Shown: positions 8,069-16,060 of the stretch, piece after piece | How the letters are laid out: each line of letters opens with the position of its first letter | How positions within the stretch are numbered: the first letter of the stretch is position 1 | Source: CAWCXF01 sp963799455 | GTDB taxonomy: Bacteria; Pseudomonadota; Alphaproteobacteria; Rhodobacterales; Rhodobacteraceae | Direction of reading: 5' to 3' | Length of the DNA stretch: 64,000 nucleotides | Assembly: GCA_963799455.1 (NCBI GenBank) | Contig: CAWCXF010000008.1 | Location: 1 to 64,000 of the forward strand | Position numbers and translations under genes: made by a program | Notes under the pieces: generated by a model | The model's database searches: none | Told to the model about the DNA's origin: nothing | What the model saw: the letters and a program-made list of their open reading frames with translations, nothing else

Positions 8069-8994
8069 GCCGCCCTGCCCCGCCGCTCGACCTCGGCGCC
8101 GAGGTCGCCCGCGCGCGACGCGACGGGCGCGCGGTGGTGGCGCTCAAATCTTCGATCCTCGCGCAAGGCCTGCCCCGTCCGCTCAACCTCGACGCCGCGC
8201 GCGCCGCCGAGGCGGCGGTGCGCGCGGAGGGCGCCGTGCCCGCCACCGTCGCCGTGATCGAGGGCCGCCTGAAGGTCGGCCTGGAAGGCGCCGCGCTCGA
8301 GGCGCTGTCGCGCGCCGAAGGCGTGGCCAAGCTCTCGCGCGCCGACCTCGCCGCCTGCCTCGCCACGGGCGGCACCGGCGCCACCACGGTCGCGGCGACG
8401 ATGATCGCCGCCCGTGCCGCCGGCGTGGAGGTGTTCGCCACCGGCGGCATCGGCGGGGTGCATCGCGGCGCGGCGCGCTCCTTCGACGTCTCGGCCGACC
8501 TCCGGGAGCTCGCCCGCACGCCCGTCACGGTGGTGTGCGCCGGCGCCAAGGCGATCCTCGACCTGCCCGCCACCTTCGAGGTGCTGGAGACGCTCGGCGT
8601 GCCCGTCGTCGCCGTGGGCCAGGACGCCCTGCCCGCCTTCTGGTCGCGCGATTCGGGGATCCTCGCGCCGCTCAGGATCGACGAGCCCGCCGCCATCGCC
8701 CGCGCCCACCGGATGCGCGCCGCGCTCGGGATCGAGGGTGGCCAGCTCGTCGCCAACCCGGTGCCCGAGGCCGACGAGATCCCCCTGGCAGAGCTGGCGC
8801 CGCTGATCGAGCGCGCCGCCCGCGAGGCGAAGGAGCGCGGGGTGCGCGGCAAGGCGCTGACGCCCTGGCTGCTGTCGCGGCTGGCGGAGGCGACCCAGGG
8901 CCGGACGCTGCGCGCCAACCTCGCGCTGGTGGCGAGCAACGCGAGGCTCGCCGCGCGCGTCGCCCGCGAGCTCGGCGGCCGTCCCGCGGCGTGA
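8065..8994 (+). CDS. psuG: Pseudouridine-5'-phosphate glycosidase
   Basis: PsuG splits pseudouridine 5'-phosphate into uracil and ribose 5-phosphate, a rare C-C glycosidic cleavage; 309 residues. Recognisable family blocks are VVALKSSILAQGLPRPLN near the N-terminus, the catalytic-lysine region KLSRADL, the GGTGATTVAATM loop, and ATGGIGGVHRGA (about residue 130). The GTG start at 8065 overlaps the psuK stop by 4 bases, giving a translationally coupled two-gene catabolic unit. No pseudouridine transporter is visible beside it. Confidence 0.95.
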   Translation: MSRPAPPLDLGAEVARARRDGRAVVALKSSILAQGLPRPLNLDAARAAEAAVRAEGAVPATVAVIEGRLKVGLEGAALEALSRAEGVAKLSRADLAACLATGGTGATTVAATMIAARAAGVEVFATGGIGGVHRGAARSFDVSADLRELARTPVTVVCAGAKAILDLPATFEVLETLGVPVVAVGQDALPAFWSRDSGILAPLRIDEPAAIARAHRMRAALGIEGGQLVANPVPEADEIPLAELAPLIERAAREAKERGVRGKALTPWLLSRLAEATQGRTLRANLALVASNARLAARVARELGGRPAA

Positions 8995-9052
8995 CGCCCG
9001 CGAGGGGCGATGCGCGTTGTTCTCGCCGTCGGGGGCGCCTAGACCTGCGCCC

Positions 9053-9805
9053 ATGCGCGCCGCCCGGCCCAAGCCCGAACCCCTCCTGCTGACCGAGCGC
9101 CGCCGTCCCGGCGCGATCCCGCGGCTGCGGGCGTCGTTCCTGACCGGGCTGATCGTCATCCTGCCCTTCGCGCTGACGCTGTGGCTGGTGTGGTCGGTGA
9201 TCGGCTGGATCGACGGCTTCGTGCTGCCGCTGGTGCCCCACCGCTTCCGCCCCGAGCAGTACATCGGCATCAATCTGCGCGGCGTCGGCGTCATCTTCCT
9301 GCTGCTGTTCATCCTCGTGGTGGGCTGGGTGGCGCGCGGCGTGATCGGCCGCGCGGTGATCCGCCAGGGCGAGGGGCTGGTGGACCGGATGCCGATCGTG
9401 CGCACCATCTACGGCGGCGCCAAGCAGATCGCCGAGACCGTGTTCGCGCAGGGCGACACCAGCTTCGACCGCGCCTGCCTGGTCGAGTATCCGCGCCGCG
9501 GCATCTGGGCGATCGGCTTCGTCTCGACCACCGCCAAGGGCGAGATCGCGGCCTCCGACCCCGCCGGCGAGCCGATGCTGTCGGTGTTCCTGCCGACCAC
9601 GCCCAACCCGACCTCGGGCTTCCTGCTGTTCGTGCCGACGAGCGACGTGGTGATCCTGGCGATGAGCGTCGAGGACGCGGCCAAGCTCGTGATCTCGGCC
9701 GGGCTCGTCTATCCGGGCGGCAAGGAGGCCCTGCCCGAGCCCGCCGTCGAGGAGGCGAAGCCCCCGCCGGACCCCTCCCCCTGGCGCGGGCGCGTCGCGG
9801 GCTAG
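9053..9805 (+). CDS. DUF502 family inner-membrane protein
   Basis: A 250-residue protein with two strong N-terminal transmembrane segments (about 25-50 and 75-100) and a conserved C-terminal soluble domain. The blocks PIVRTIYGGAKQIAETVF, GIWAIGFVS and VFLPTTPNPTSGFLLFVP are diagnostic of the DUF502 family. The biochemical role is unknown. The ATG at 9053 is preferred over an earlier in-frame start at 9017 because the family usually begins shortly before the basic stretch. It follows psuG by 58 bases on the same strand and overlaps the convergent patatin gene by 4 bases. Confidence 0.85.
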   Translation: MRAARPKPEPLLLTERRRPGAIPRLRASFLTGLIVILPFALTLWLVWSVIGWIDGFVLPLVPHRFRPEQYIGINLRGVGVIFLLLFILVVGWVARGVIGRAVIRQGEGLVDRMPIVRTIYGGAKQIAETVFAQGDTSFDRACLVEYPRRGIWAIGFVSTTAKGEIAASDPAGEPMLSVFLPTTPNPTSGFLLFVPTSDVVILAMSVEDAAKLVISAGLVYPGGKEALPEPAVEEAKPPPDPSPWRGRVAG

Positions 9806-10821
9806 GAGAACATCGCCGTCAGATCGACCGTCCCGCCCTGGCCGAGATGGCCGCCATGCGCGTCGAGGAAGGCGTCCGCCGCCGCGCGCCCCGCATCGCG
9901 CAGCGCCCCCAGCACCACCGGGGAGGGCACGAGCTTGGTCGCCACCGACAGCCGCGCCATGAGATCGTCGTCGGCGATCATGTGCACCGCCACGTCCTTC
10001 ATGGCGCCTTCGGGGATCCGACCCTCCCGGATCAACCTGCGGACGAACTCTATCGCCCGAAGCTCGCGTAGAAGGGAAGTGTTGAAGCTGATCTCGTTGA
10101 TCCTGTTCTGGATCTCCTGGGGGCTGCGTGGGATCCCCGGCCTCTCCAGGGGGTTGATGTTGACGATCACGACATCGTCCGGGAACGCCCGGTCGAACAG
10201 CGGGAACAGCGCCGGGTTGCCGGTGTAGCCGCCGTCCCAGTAGGCTTCGCCGTCGATCTCGACCGCCTGGAAGATGGTCGGCAGGCAGGCGGAGGCGAGC
10301 AGCACCTCGGTGCTGACCTCCGCCTGGGTGAACACCCGGATCTTGCCCGTCCGCACGTTGGTGGTCGAGACGAAGAAGGCCGGCCCCGCCTCGGCGCAGA
10401 CCTCGTCGTAGCGGAAGCGCCGGGCGATGCGCTCCAGGGGGTTTTGGTAGAACGGCCCGTAGGCGTAGGGCGACACCGCGCGCTGCACCGCGTCGATCAC
10501 CGACCAGCCGACCGAGTATTCGAGCGCCTGCGAGATCATCGCCGGCGCGGGCGCGAAGGCCGTCATCCAGGTCGTCAGCCGCATGTCGCTGAGCGCGCCG
10601 ACCTGCCCCCAGAGCCAGGCGAGGTTCTCGCGCGCGGCCTCGCGCGAGCCGCGCGCCAGCCCCGCCTTGAGCGCCGCCCCGTTGAGCGCGCCCGCCGAGG
10701 TGCCCGAGATCGCGGCGATCTCAATCCAAGGCTCATCGAGCAGCCGGTCGAGCACCCCCCAGGTGAACGCCCCATGCGCCCCGCCCCCCTGGAGCGCGAG
10801 ATTGATCCTGACGGTGTTCAT
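9802..10821 (-). CDS. Patatin-like phospholipase family protein
   Basis: Serine lipid acyl hydrolase of the patatin/RssA type, 339 residues. The oxyanion hole LQGGGAHGAFTWGVLD lies at the N-terminus, the nucleophile elbow GTSAG at about residue 40, and the catalytic Asp in YWDGGYTGNP at about residue 200. No signal peptide, so it probably acts in the cytoplasm or at the inner face of the membrane. The ATG at 10821 is preferred over one at 10851 because GAGG precedes it closely and the protein then begins at the conserved strand. It follows bdhA at 48 bases and may be co-transcribed with it. Confidence 0.88.
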   Translation of the reverse strand: MNTVRINLALQGGGAHGAFTWGVLDRLLDEPWIEIAAISGTSAGALNGAALKAGLARGSREAARENLAWLWGQVGALSDMRLTTWMTAFAPAPAMISQALEYSVGWSVIDAVQRAVSPYAYGPFYQNPLERIARRFRYDEVCAEAGPAFFVSTTNVRTGKIRVFTQAEVSTEVLLASACLPTIFQAVEIDGEAYWDGGYTGNPALFPLFDRAFPDDVVIVNINPLERPGIPRSPQEIQNRINEISFNTSLLRELRAIEFVRRLIREGRIPEGAMKDVAVHMIADDDLMARLSVATKLVPSPVVLGALRDAGRAAADAFLDAHGGHLGQGGTVDLTAMFS

Positions 10822-10869
10822 GGAGCCTCGCATGCGGGGGTCCGAGGGCATGCATGCCCCCGGTCTTCT

Positions 10870-11643
10870 CTAGAGGGCCGTCCACCCCCCATCGACGCTG
10901 ATGGTGGTCCCCGTGATCTGATCGGCGGCCGGCGAGCACAGGAACACCGCCGTCCCCCCCATCTGCTCGACGGTGGCGAAGGCCTTGGAGGGCTGGCGCG
11001 CCAGCATGACCTCGCGGATCACGGTCTCGCGGTCCATGCCGTATTCCTTCATGGTGTCGGGGATCTGCTCCTCCACGAGAGGCGTGAGCACGTAGCCCGG
11101 GCAGATGGCGTTGGCCGTGATGGGCTCCTCGGCGGTCTCCAGGGCGGTGACCTTGGTGAGCCCGACGAGCCCGTGCTTGGCCGCGACGTAGGCCGACTTG
11201 TAGGGCGAGGCCGTGAGCCCGTGGGCGGAGGCGATGTTGACGACGCGCCCCCAGCCCGCCTCACGCATCATCGGCAGCGCGGCGGCCGTGGTGTGGAAGG
11301 CCGACGACAGGTTGATGGCGAGCACCGCGTCCCATCTGGCGGCCGGGAAGTCCGGGATCGGCGCCACGTGCTGGATGCCGGCGTTGTTGACGAGGACGTC
11401 GCAGGCGCCGGCCGCCTCCACCAGCCGCCGCGCCGCGTCGCCGTCGGCGAGGTCGGCCTGGACGTAGCGCGCCTCGACGCCGAACTCCTCGGCGACGGAT
11501 CGAGCCAGCGCGTGGTCCTCCTCGGCGTCGGTGTAGGAGTTCAGCACCACCGAGGCGCCGGCGCGCGCGAGCTCGCGCGCGATGCCGAGGCCGATGCCTG
11601 AGTTCGAGCCCGTGACGACCGCGGTCTTGCCGGTGAGCTGCAT
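10870..11643 (-). CDS. bdhA: 3-hydroxybutyrate dehydrogenase (SDR family)
   Basis: Short-chain dehydrogenase of 257 residues that interconverts 3-hydroxybutyrate and acetoacetate with NAD, typically for polyhydroxybutyrate turnover. Motifs are the cofactor loop TGSNSGIGLGIA, NNAG, catalytic Ser in NIASAHG, and YVAAKHG with the Tyr and Lys. The segment ITANAICPGYVLTPLVE and the length match BdhA rather than general SDRs. The stop lies 49 bases before the patatin start. Upstream lie two tandem hairpin repeats and the spondin-like gene on the same strand. Confidence 0.9.
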   Translation of the reverse strand: MQLTGKTAVVTGSNSGIGLGIARELARAGASVVLNSYTDAEEDHALARSVAEEFGVEARYVQADLADGDAARRLVEAAGACDVLVNNAGIQHVAPIPDFPAARWDAVLAINLSSAFHTTAAALPMMREAGWGRVVNIASAHGLTASPYKSAYVAAKHGLVGLTKVTALETAEEPITANAICPGYVLTPLVEEQIPDTMKEYGMDRETVIREVMLARQPSKAFATVEQMGGTAVFLCSPAADQITGTTISVDGGWTAL

Positions 11644-11675
11644 GGGACGCCCCTGCCTGTTCGAGTCGCCGCGAA

Positions 11676-11737
11676 CATAGGGGCGGCGGGTGCGAAGGGA
11701 ACCCGCCATAGGGGCGGCGGGTGCGAAGCGAACCCGC
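11676..11737 (-). repeat. Two tandem 31-bp hairpin repeats
   Basis: Copies 11676-11706 and 11707-11737 differ at one base. Each can fold as GGCGGGT / ACCCGCC around a 9-base loop. They lie between the spondin-like stop (11757) and the bdhA start (11643), so they could end or shield the upstream transcript. There is no U-tract. Confidence 0.8.
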
Positions 11738-11756
11738 CGCCGGAGGGCGCCTCGGG

Positions 11757-12579
11757 TCAGCCCCGTCGCCGCGCCAGCCGCCAGGCGCCCAGGAGGCCCA
11801 GGCCCCCCGCCAGGAGCGGCGCCGCCGCCGGCAGCGGGACCGGCGCGACGGTGATGGTGGCGAGCTGGAACGCGCCGGGGTCGGACGCGAAGTCGATCGC
11901 TCCCGCCTCGAGGGCGATGCCGTTGGCCGCGACGATCCCGGCGAAGTCCGCCAGGGACGCGGCGGGGCCGACGACGCCGCCCTCGGGCGTGCCGAGCGTC
12001 GCGTCCACGCCCTGGACGAAGGCCGGACCGTCGGCAGGGTCGTTCAGCTCGGTGCCGGCGTCCCACAGAATCCGAGCCCATGACGCGGATCGTCAGCGCG
12101 CCGTTGAACGACCCGTCTGGCGCGAAGATCTCGTAGGCCATCGGGTCGTCGTTGCCCAGGAAGGTGTCGTTGGAGGGCACCAGCATCGACAGGTAGGTGA
12201 GGAAGCGCTGCTCGGTCGGATCGCCTACGTTGAGGGTGGCGGTGCCGGTCTCGCCGGGCTCGATCGGCGGGATGCCGTTGCCGGCCGCCGCGACCACGGT
12301 GGCGGTCGAGCCGGGATCGACCGCCAGGCGCTCGGGCGGCAGGCCCGACACGTCGCCCAGCTCGGCCAGGCGCTCCACGCCGGGGCTCGCAGCCTCGCCC
12401 GCGTCGAAGGCGTCGAAGCCGCCGTCATGGATCGCGGTGTAGACGGGCGTCACGCTGAACCCGCCCGGGGGGGTGTCGTTGGCGACGGTGACGTTGAGCG
12501 TGTAGGCCGCCGCCGAGCCGCCCATCGCGGCCAGCGAGGTCGCCGCGAGGGCGAGGATCGACTTGCCCGAGGTCTTCAT
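11757..12579 (-). pseudogene. Spondin-domain secreted protein with VPLPA-CTERM anchor, frameshifted
   Basis: A secreted protein interrupted by one frameshift. The N-terminus is a signal peptide (SILALAATSLAAMGG), followed by a Spondin_N-like domain (GGFSVTPVYTAIHDGGFDAF). At about 12078, in ATGGGCTCGG, the frame changes. The domain resumes in another frame as ILWDAGTELNDP and ends in the sorting-type tail VPLPAAAPLL, a hydrophobic helix and RLARRRG. This tail marks exosortase-type (VPLPA-CTERM) surface sorting; no exosortase is in the window. The ATG at 12579 has AAGGAG 7 bases upstream. Dropping one G of the GGG restores one 273-residue protein, so mutation or a sequence error is likely. Confidence 0.8.
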
Positions 12580-12742
12580 ATGCGGTCTCCTTGCGGATCG
12601 GGGCCGAGCGGCGTCCTGCCGCCGGTCTCGCCGAGGCGCCGCGCCCGCCATCACGGGCGCGACGGTTCAACCGATACTGGAAGGAAGATGACGTAGCGTT
12701 CACTTCTGCGCCAGGGCGAGGGGATCGCCGCGATCCCGGCAC

Positions 12743-12770
12743 AAAAAAACGCCCGCACGAGGCGGGCGTT
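12743..12770 (-). terminator. Rho-independent terminator
   Basis: Read on the minus strand: stem AACGCCCGC / GCGGGCGTT (9 bp) around a 5-base loop, then seven T (12749 to 12743). It points away from any protein gene to its right on that strand, so it terminates the candidate small RNA. Confidence 0.9.
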
Positions 12771-12817
12771 GAGGTGTTGAGGCAGGTTTCATACAGGCAA
12801 GAAACCTATCGAGCAGT
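12743..12817 (-). ncRNA. Candidate small RNA, about 75 nt
   Basis: Downstream of a well-formed promoter, the predicted transcript starts near 12817. It contains a perfect 7-bp stem (GAAACCT 12801-12807 with AGGTTTC 12784-12790, 10-base loop), then an unpaired CCUCAACACCUCAA-like linker. It ends in a strong intrinsic terminator with seven U. There is no ribosome binding site before the only ATG inside it, so it is probably not a messenger. It lies in a 350-base gap between two divergent genes and matches no RNA family I recognise. Confidence 0.6.
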
Positions 12818-12823
12818 GGGTTG

Positions 12824-12852
12824 GTTATAGGCGCTTAACCGCAGGTGTCCAA
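12824..12852 (-). promoter_or_regulatory. Sigma-70-type promoter of the candidate small RNA
   Basis: On the minus strand TTGGAC (12852-12847), an exact 17-base spacer and TATAAC (12829-12824). Both hexamers are close to TTGACA/TATAAT. The flanks GGTTGG and CCAACC are also inverted repeats, so a regulator site overlapping the promoter is possible. Confidence 0.7.
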
Positions 12853-12929
12853 CCAAAAGTTCGACTGTCCGCCGCGCGACTGGGCGCGCGAAACCCAACA
12901 AAACAAGGGCCGAGGCAGGAGTCACAGAG

Positions 12930-14744
12930 ATGCCGCAAAAATTTTACATATCCGTGAAGGGCCTGGCCCTCGTCCTTGCCCTCGCGTCGCAGGGGGGATT
13001 CGCCCACGCCGCGGACCACGCCATCGCCATGTATGGCGAGCCCGCCCTGCCCCCCGACTTCGCCCATCTGCCCTACGCGAACCCCGACGCGCCGAGGGGC
13101 GGATCCTACTCCGAGGGGCAGGTCGGGCGCTTCGACAGCCTCAACCCGCACATCCTCAAGGGCACCACCCCCTGGCAGCTGCGGTTCCTGGCCTACGAGT
13201 CGCTGATGGGCCGCTCCTGGGACGAGCCGTTCACGCTCTACGGGCTGCTGGCCGAGAGCGTCGAGACGGCGCCCGACCGCTCCTGGGTCGAGTTCACGCT
13301 GCGCCCCGAGGCGCGCTTCTCGGACGGCACGCCGGTGACGGTCGAGGACGTGATCTGGTCCTACGAGACGCTGGGGACGCAAGGGCACCCGCGCTACCTG
13401 GGCTTGTGGGACAAGATCGCCTCGATGGAGAAGGTGGGCGAGCGCACCGTCCGCATCGCCTTCTCCGAGCCCGACCGCGAGCTGGCGCTGCTGGCGGGCC
13501 TGCGCCCGATCCTCAAGCGCGCGCAGTGGGAGGGCCTCGACTTCGCCCGGAGCGGGCTCGACGTGATCCCCATCACCACCGCTCCTTACGTGATCGAGGA
13601 GGTCGATCCGGGCCGCTCGGTCACGCTCGGGCGCGACCCCGACTACTGGGGGCAGGACGTGCCGCTCATGCGCGGCCAGGCCAATTTCGACGAGATCCGG
13701 CTGGAGTTCTTCGGCAACGCCACCGCCTGGTTCGAGGCCTTCAAGGCCGGTGAGATCGACGCTTTCCGCGAGTTGAGCGCCGCCAAATGGGCGACGCAGT
13801 ACGACTTCCCCGCGGCGGCCTCGGGCGCCGTGACGATGGAGGTCGTCCCGCACGGCCGGCCCTCGGGCCTCGTCGGCTTCGCCATGAACACGCGGCGCGA
13901 GGCGTTCGCCGACTGGCGCGTGCGCCAGGCGATGATCGAGGCCTTCAACTTCGAGTTCATCAACGAGGCGCTCAACGACGCGCAGGCGCCTCGGATCACG
14001 TCCGCCTTCTCGAACTCCGAGCTGGGGATGCGCCCCGGTCCCGCCGAGGGCCGCGTGCGCGCGCTGCTGGAGCCTTTCGCCTCCGACCTGCCGCCGGGCG
14101 CGCTCGAGGGCTACGCCCTGCCCGCCTCCGACGGCAGCGCGCGCAACCGCGCGGGCGTGAGGCGCGCGCTCGCCTTGATGGAGGAGGCGGGCTACACGGT
14201 GCAGGACGGCGTGATGCGCGGGCCGGGCGGCGAGCCCTTCACCTTCGAGATCCTGCTGGAGCAGGGCGCGACCGAGAACCAGGCGATCATGGACCTCTAC
14301 ACGGCGCAGCTCGAGCGGCTCGGCATCGCGCCGACGGTCACGACGGTGGACCCCGCCCAGCATGCCGAGCGGCTCGCGGAGTACGATTTCGACATGGCCC
14401 ATCAGCGCGTCGCGGTCAGCCTCAGCCCCGGCAACGAGCAGCGCCTCTACTGGGGCAGCGCGGGCGTGGAGGCGCCCGGCACCGGCAACCTCGCGGGCAT
14501 CGACAGCCCGGCGGTGGACGCGATGATCGACGCGATCCTCGCCTCCGAGACGCGCGAGGACTTCGTGGCGGCCACCCGCGCGCTCGACCGCGCGCTGACG
14601 GCGGGGCGCTACGTCATCCCGATCTGGCAGCCCGACGTGTCGCGGCTGGCCACCTGGAGCGATCTGAAGCACCCCGAGAGGATCCCGGTCTACGGCGACT
14701 GGATCGGCTGGCTGCCCGACGTGTGGTGGCGCGAGCCCGGCTGA
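12930..14744 (+). CDS. Extracellular solute-binding protein family 5, YejA-like
   Basis: Periplasmic binding protein of a peptide/nickel-type ABC importer, 604 residues. There is an N-terminal signal peptide (GLALVLALASQGGFAHA, cleavage near residue 27). The SBP_bac_5 domain includes ARFSDGTPVTVEDVIWSY and DWRVRQAMIEAFNFEFIN. The start MYGEPALPPDFAHLPYANPD and RGGSYSEGQVGRFDSLNP resembles YejA-type proteins, which bind microcin-like or oligopeptide ligands. AGGAG precedes the ATG. No permease or ATPase genes follow, so it is an orphan here and must use a transporter encoded elsewhere. Confidence 0.88.
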   Translation: MPQKFYISVKGLALVLALASQGGFAHAADHAIAMYGEPALPPDFAHLPYANPDAPRGGSYSEGQVGRFDSLNPHILKGTTPWQLRFLAYESLMGRSWDEPFTLYGLLAESVETAPDRSWVEFTLRPEARFSDGTPVTVEDVIWSYETLGTQGHPRYLGLWDKIASMEKVGERTVRIAFSEPDRELALLAGLRPILKRAQWEGLDFARSGLDVIPITTAPYVIEEVDPGRSVTLGRDPDYWGQDVPLMRGQANFDEIRLEFFGNATAWFEAFKAGEIDAFRELSAAKWATQYDFPAAASGAVTMEVVPHGRPSGLVGFAMNTRREAFADWRVRQAMIEAFNFEFINEALNDAQAPRITSAFSNSELGMRPGPAEGRVRALLEPFASDLPPGALEGYALPASDGSARNRAGVRRALALMEEAGYTVQDGVMRGPGGEPFTFEILLEQGATENQAIMDLYTAQLERLGIAPTVTTVDPAQHAERLAEYDFDMAHQRVAVSLSPGNEQRLYWGSAGVEAPGTGNLAGIDSPAVDAMIDAILASETREDFVAATRALDRALTAGRYVIPIWQPDVSRLATWSDLKHPERIPVYGDWIGWLPDVWWREPG

Positions 14745-14824
14745 TCCGTCAGGCGACGCCGGGCGCCGGAACCGCCCGCGCCGGCGCGCGCTTGAGGCGC
14801 ATCATGCAGGCGAGGAGCGAACCC

Positions 14825-15169
14825 ATGCGATGGATCCAGGTGAGGGACAACTGGCCCGCCTTCATCGACAAGGTGGAGGAGCAGTGGCCCGAGGCCGACC
14901 GCGACGTGCTCGAGACGATCGACGGCGATCGCGCCGCGCTCAAGCGCCACCTGATCGAGGCCACCGGCCAGGACGCCGCCGACATCGAGGAGGAGCTGCG
15001 CGTCTGGCTCGACAGCTCGATGCCGCTCGACGTGATGATGGACGACAGCCGCGACAACGAGCAGATCATGGAGTCGGCGCGCTACATCCACCCCGGCGAG
15101 GACGTCTACTCCGACGACCGCGAGTTCGGCGACGACGACGCGCCCGAGCCTCCGATCGGGCGCGACTGA
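14825..15169 (+). CDS. CsbD-like small acidic protein
   Basis: A 114-residue acidic protein. The first 65 residues match the spacing of CsbD/YjbJ proteins: MRW near the start, W at 10, K at 17, W at 22, then I.GDR..L...L.E..G and a closing E..LRVWLD. The rest is an Asp/Glu-rich tail (DDREFGDDDAPEPP). CsbD family members are general-stress proteins without a proven activity. The ATG at 14825 has GGAG 8 bases upstream; an in-frame ATG at 14804 would include that site in the coding region. It stands 80 bases after the solute-binding protein gene. Confidence 0.6.
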   Translation: MRWIQVRDNWPAFIDKVEEQWPEADRDVLETIDGDRAALKRHLIEATGQDAADIEEELRVWLDSSMPLDVMMDDSRDNEQIMESARYIHPGEDVYSDDREFGDDDAPEPPIGRD

Positions 15170-15397
15170 GCGCGCGCGCGCCCGCGCCCGCCGCCGCCCC
15201 TCGCGCGCCGATCGGGCGGGCACCTCGGGGCGGCGCCGGAGACGGCGGGCCCCGCCCGGCCGGGGCGGCGAGCGGCGGCGGACGGCCCGCGCGCCATCGG
15301 TGGCACGCCGAGGCCGCACGGGCCGCCGCCCCGCCCGTCGAGCCGTAGCCCCGCCTCGCGCCTGGGGTTCCCCCGAGCGGCGTGATAGCGAGGCGCC

Positions 15398-16060
15398 ATG
15401 GTGCCGCTCGACATCCTCTCGGACCCGATCTGCCCGTGGTGCTACATCGGCCACGCGCAGCTCTCGCGCGCGCTCGAGGCCGCGCCCGGCCATCCCTTCG
15501 CGCTCGCCTGGCACCCCTTCATGCTCAACCCCGCCATGGCGCCCGAGGGCATGGACCGGCGGGCGTATCTCGAAGCCAAGTTCGGCGGCCGCGAGGCCGC
15601 GGCGAGGGTCTACGCCCGCATCGATCAGGCCGCCCAGGGGGCCGGGCTCGACCTCGACCTCGGCGCCATCGAGCGCACGCCGTCCACGCTCGACGCGCAC
15701 CGGCTGATCCACTGGGCCGGGATCGAGGGGCGCCAGACGGCCGTGGTGGCGCGCCTTTTCGCCGCCTACTTCCGCGAGGGGCGCGACATCGGCGACCGCG
15801 CCGTGCTGCGCCGGATCGCCGAGGCCGCGGGCCTCGACGGCGTGGCGATCGCGCGGCTCCTCGCGTCCGACGCCGACGCCGACGACATCCGCGCCCGCGA
15901 CGCCCACGCCCGAGAGCGCGGCGTCTCCGGCGTTCCCACCTTCGTCGTCGCCCGGCGCCACGTCGTCACCGGCGCCCAGCCGCCCGAGCTCTGGGCGCAG
16001 GTGATCGGCGAGCTGACGGGCGGCGGGACCGGCGCCGGGACGGGGGGCGCGCCGTCGTGA
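15398..16060 (+). CDS. DsbA family (FrnE-like) thiol oxidoreductase
   Basis: Thioredoxin-fold protein of 220 residues of the DsbA/FrnE branch. The N-terminal beta strand leads into the redox motif DPICPWCYIG (CPWC at about 13-16). A helical insert follows, and the cis-proline loop GVSGVPTFVV is near residue 180. No signal peptide is seen, so unlike true DsbA it is cytoplasmic, as is usual for FrnE-like proteins linked to oxidative stress or 2-hydroxychromene-2-carboxylate isomerase-like roles. Its stop overlaps the MFS gene start (GTGA), so the two are translationally coupled. Confidence 0.88.
   Translation: MVPLDILSDPICPWCYIGHAQLSRALEAAPGHPFALAWHPFMLNPAMAPEGMDRRAYLEAKFGGREAAARVYARIDQAAQGAGLDLDLGAIERTPSTLDAHRLIHWAGIEGRQTAVVARLFAAYFREGRDIGDRAVLRRIAEAAGLDGVAIARLLASDADADDIRARDAHARERGVSGVPTFVVARRHVVTGAQPPELWAQVIGELTGGGTGAGTGGAPS

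Noticed and set aside
12811..12875. tRNA-like stretch on + with GTTCGACT and paired GGTTGG/CCAACC
   Set aside because: No acceptor or anticodon stems can be formed around it. The same bases make a well-spaced minus-strand promoter, which explains the pattern better.
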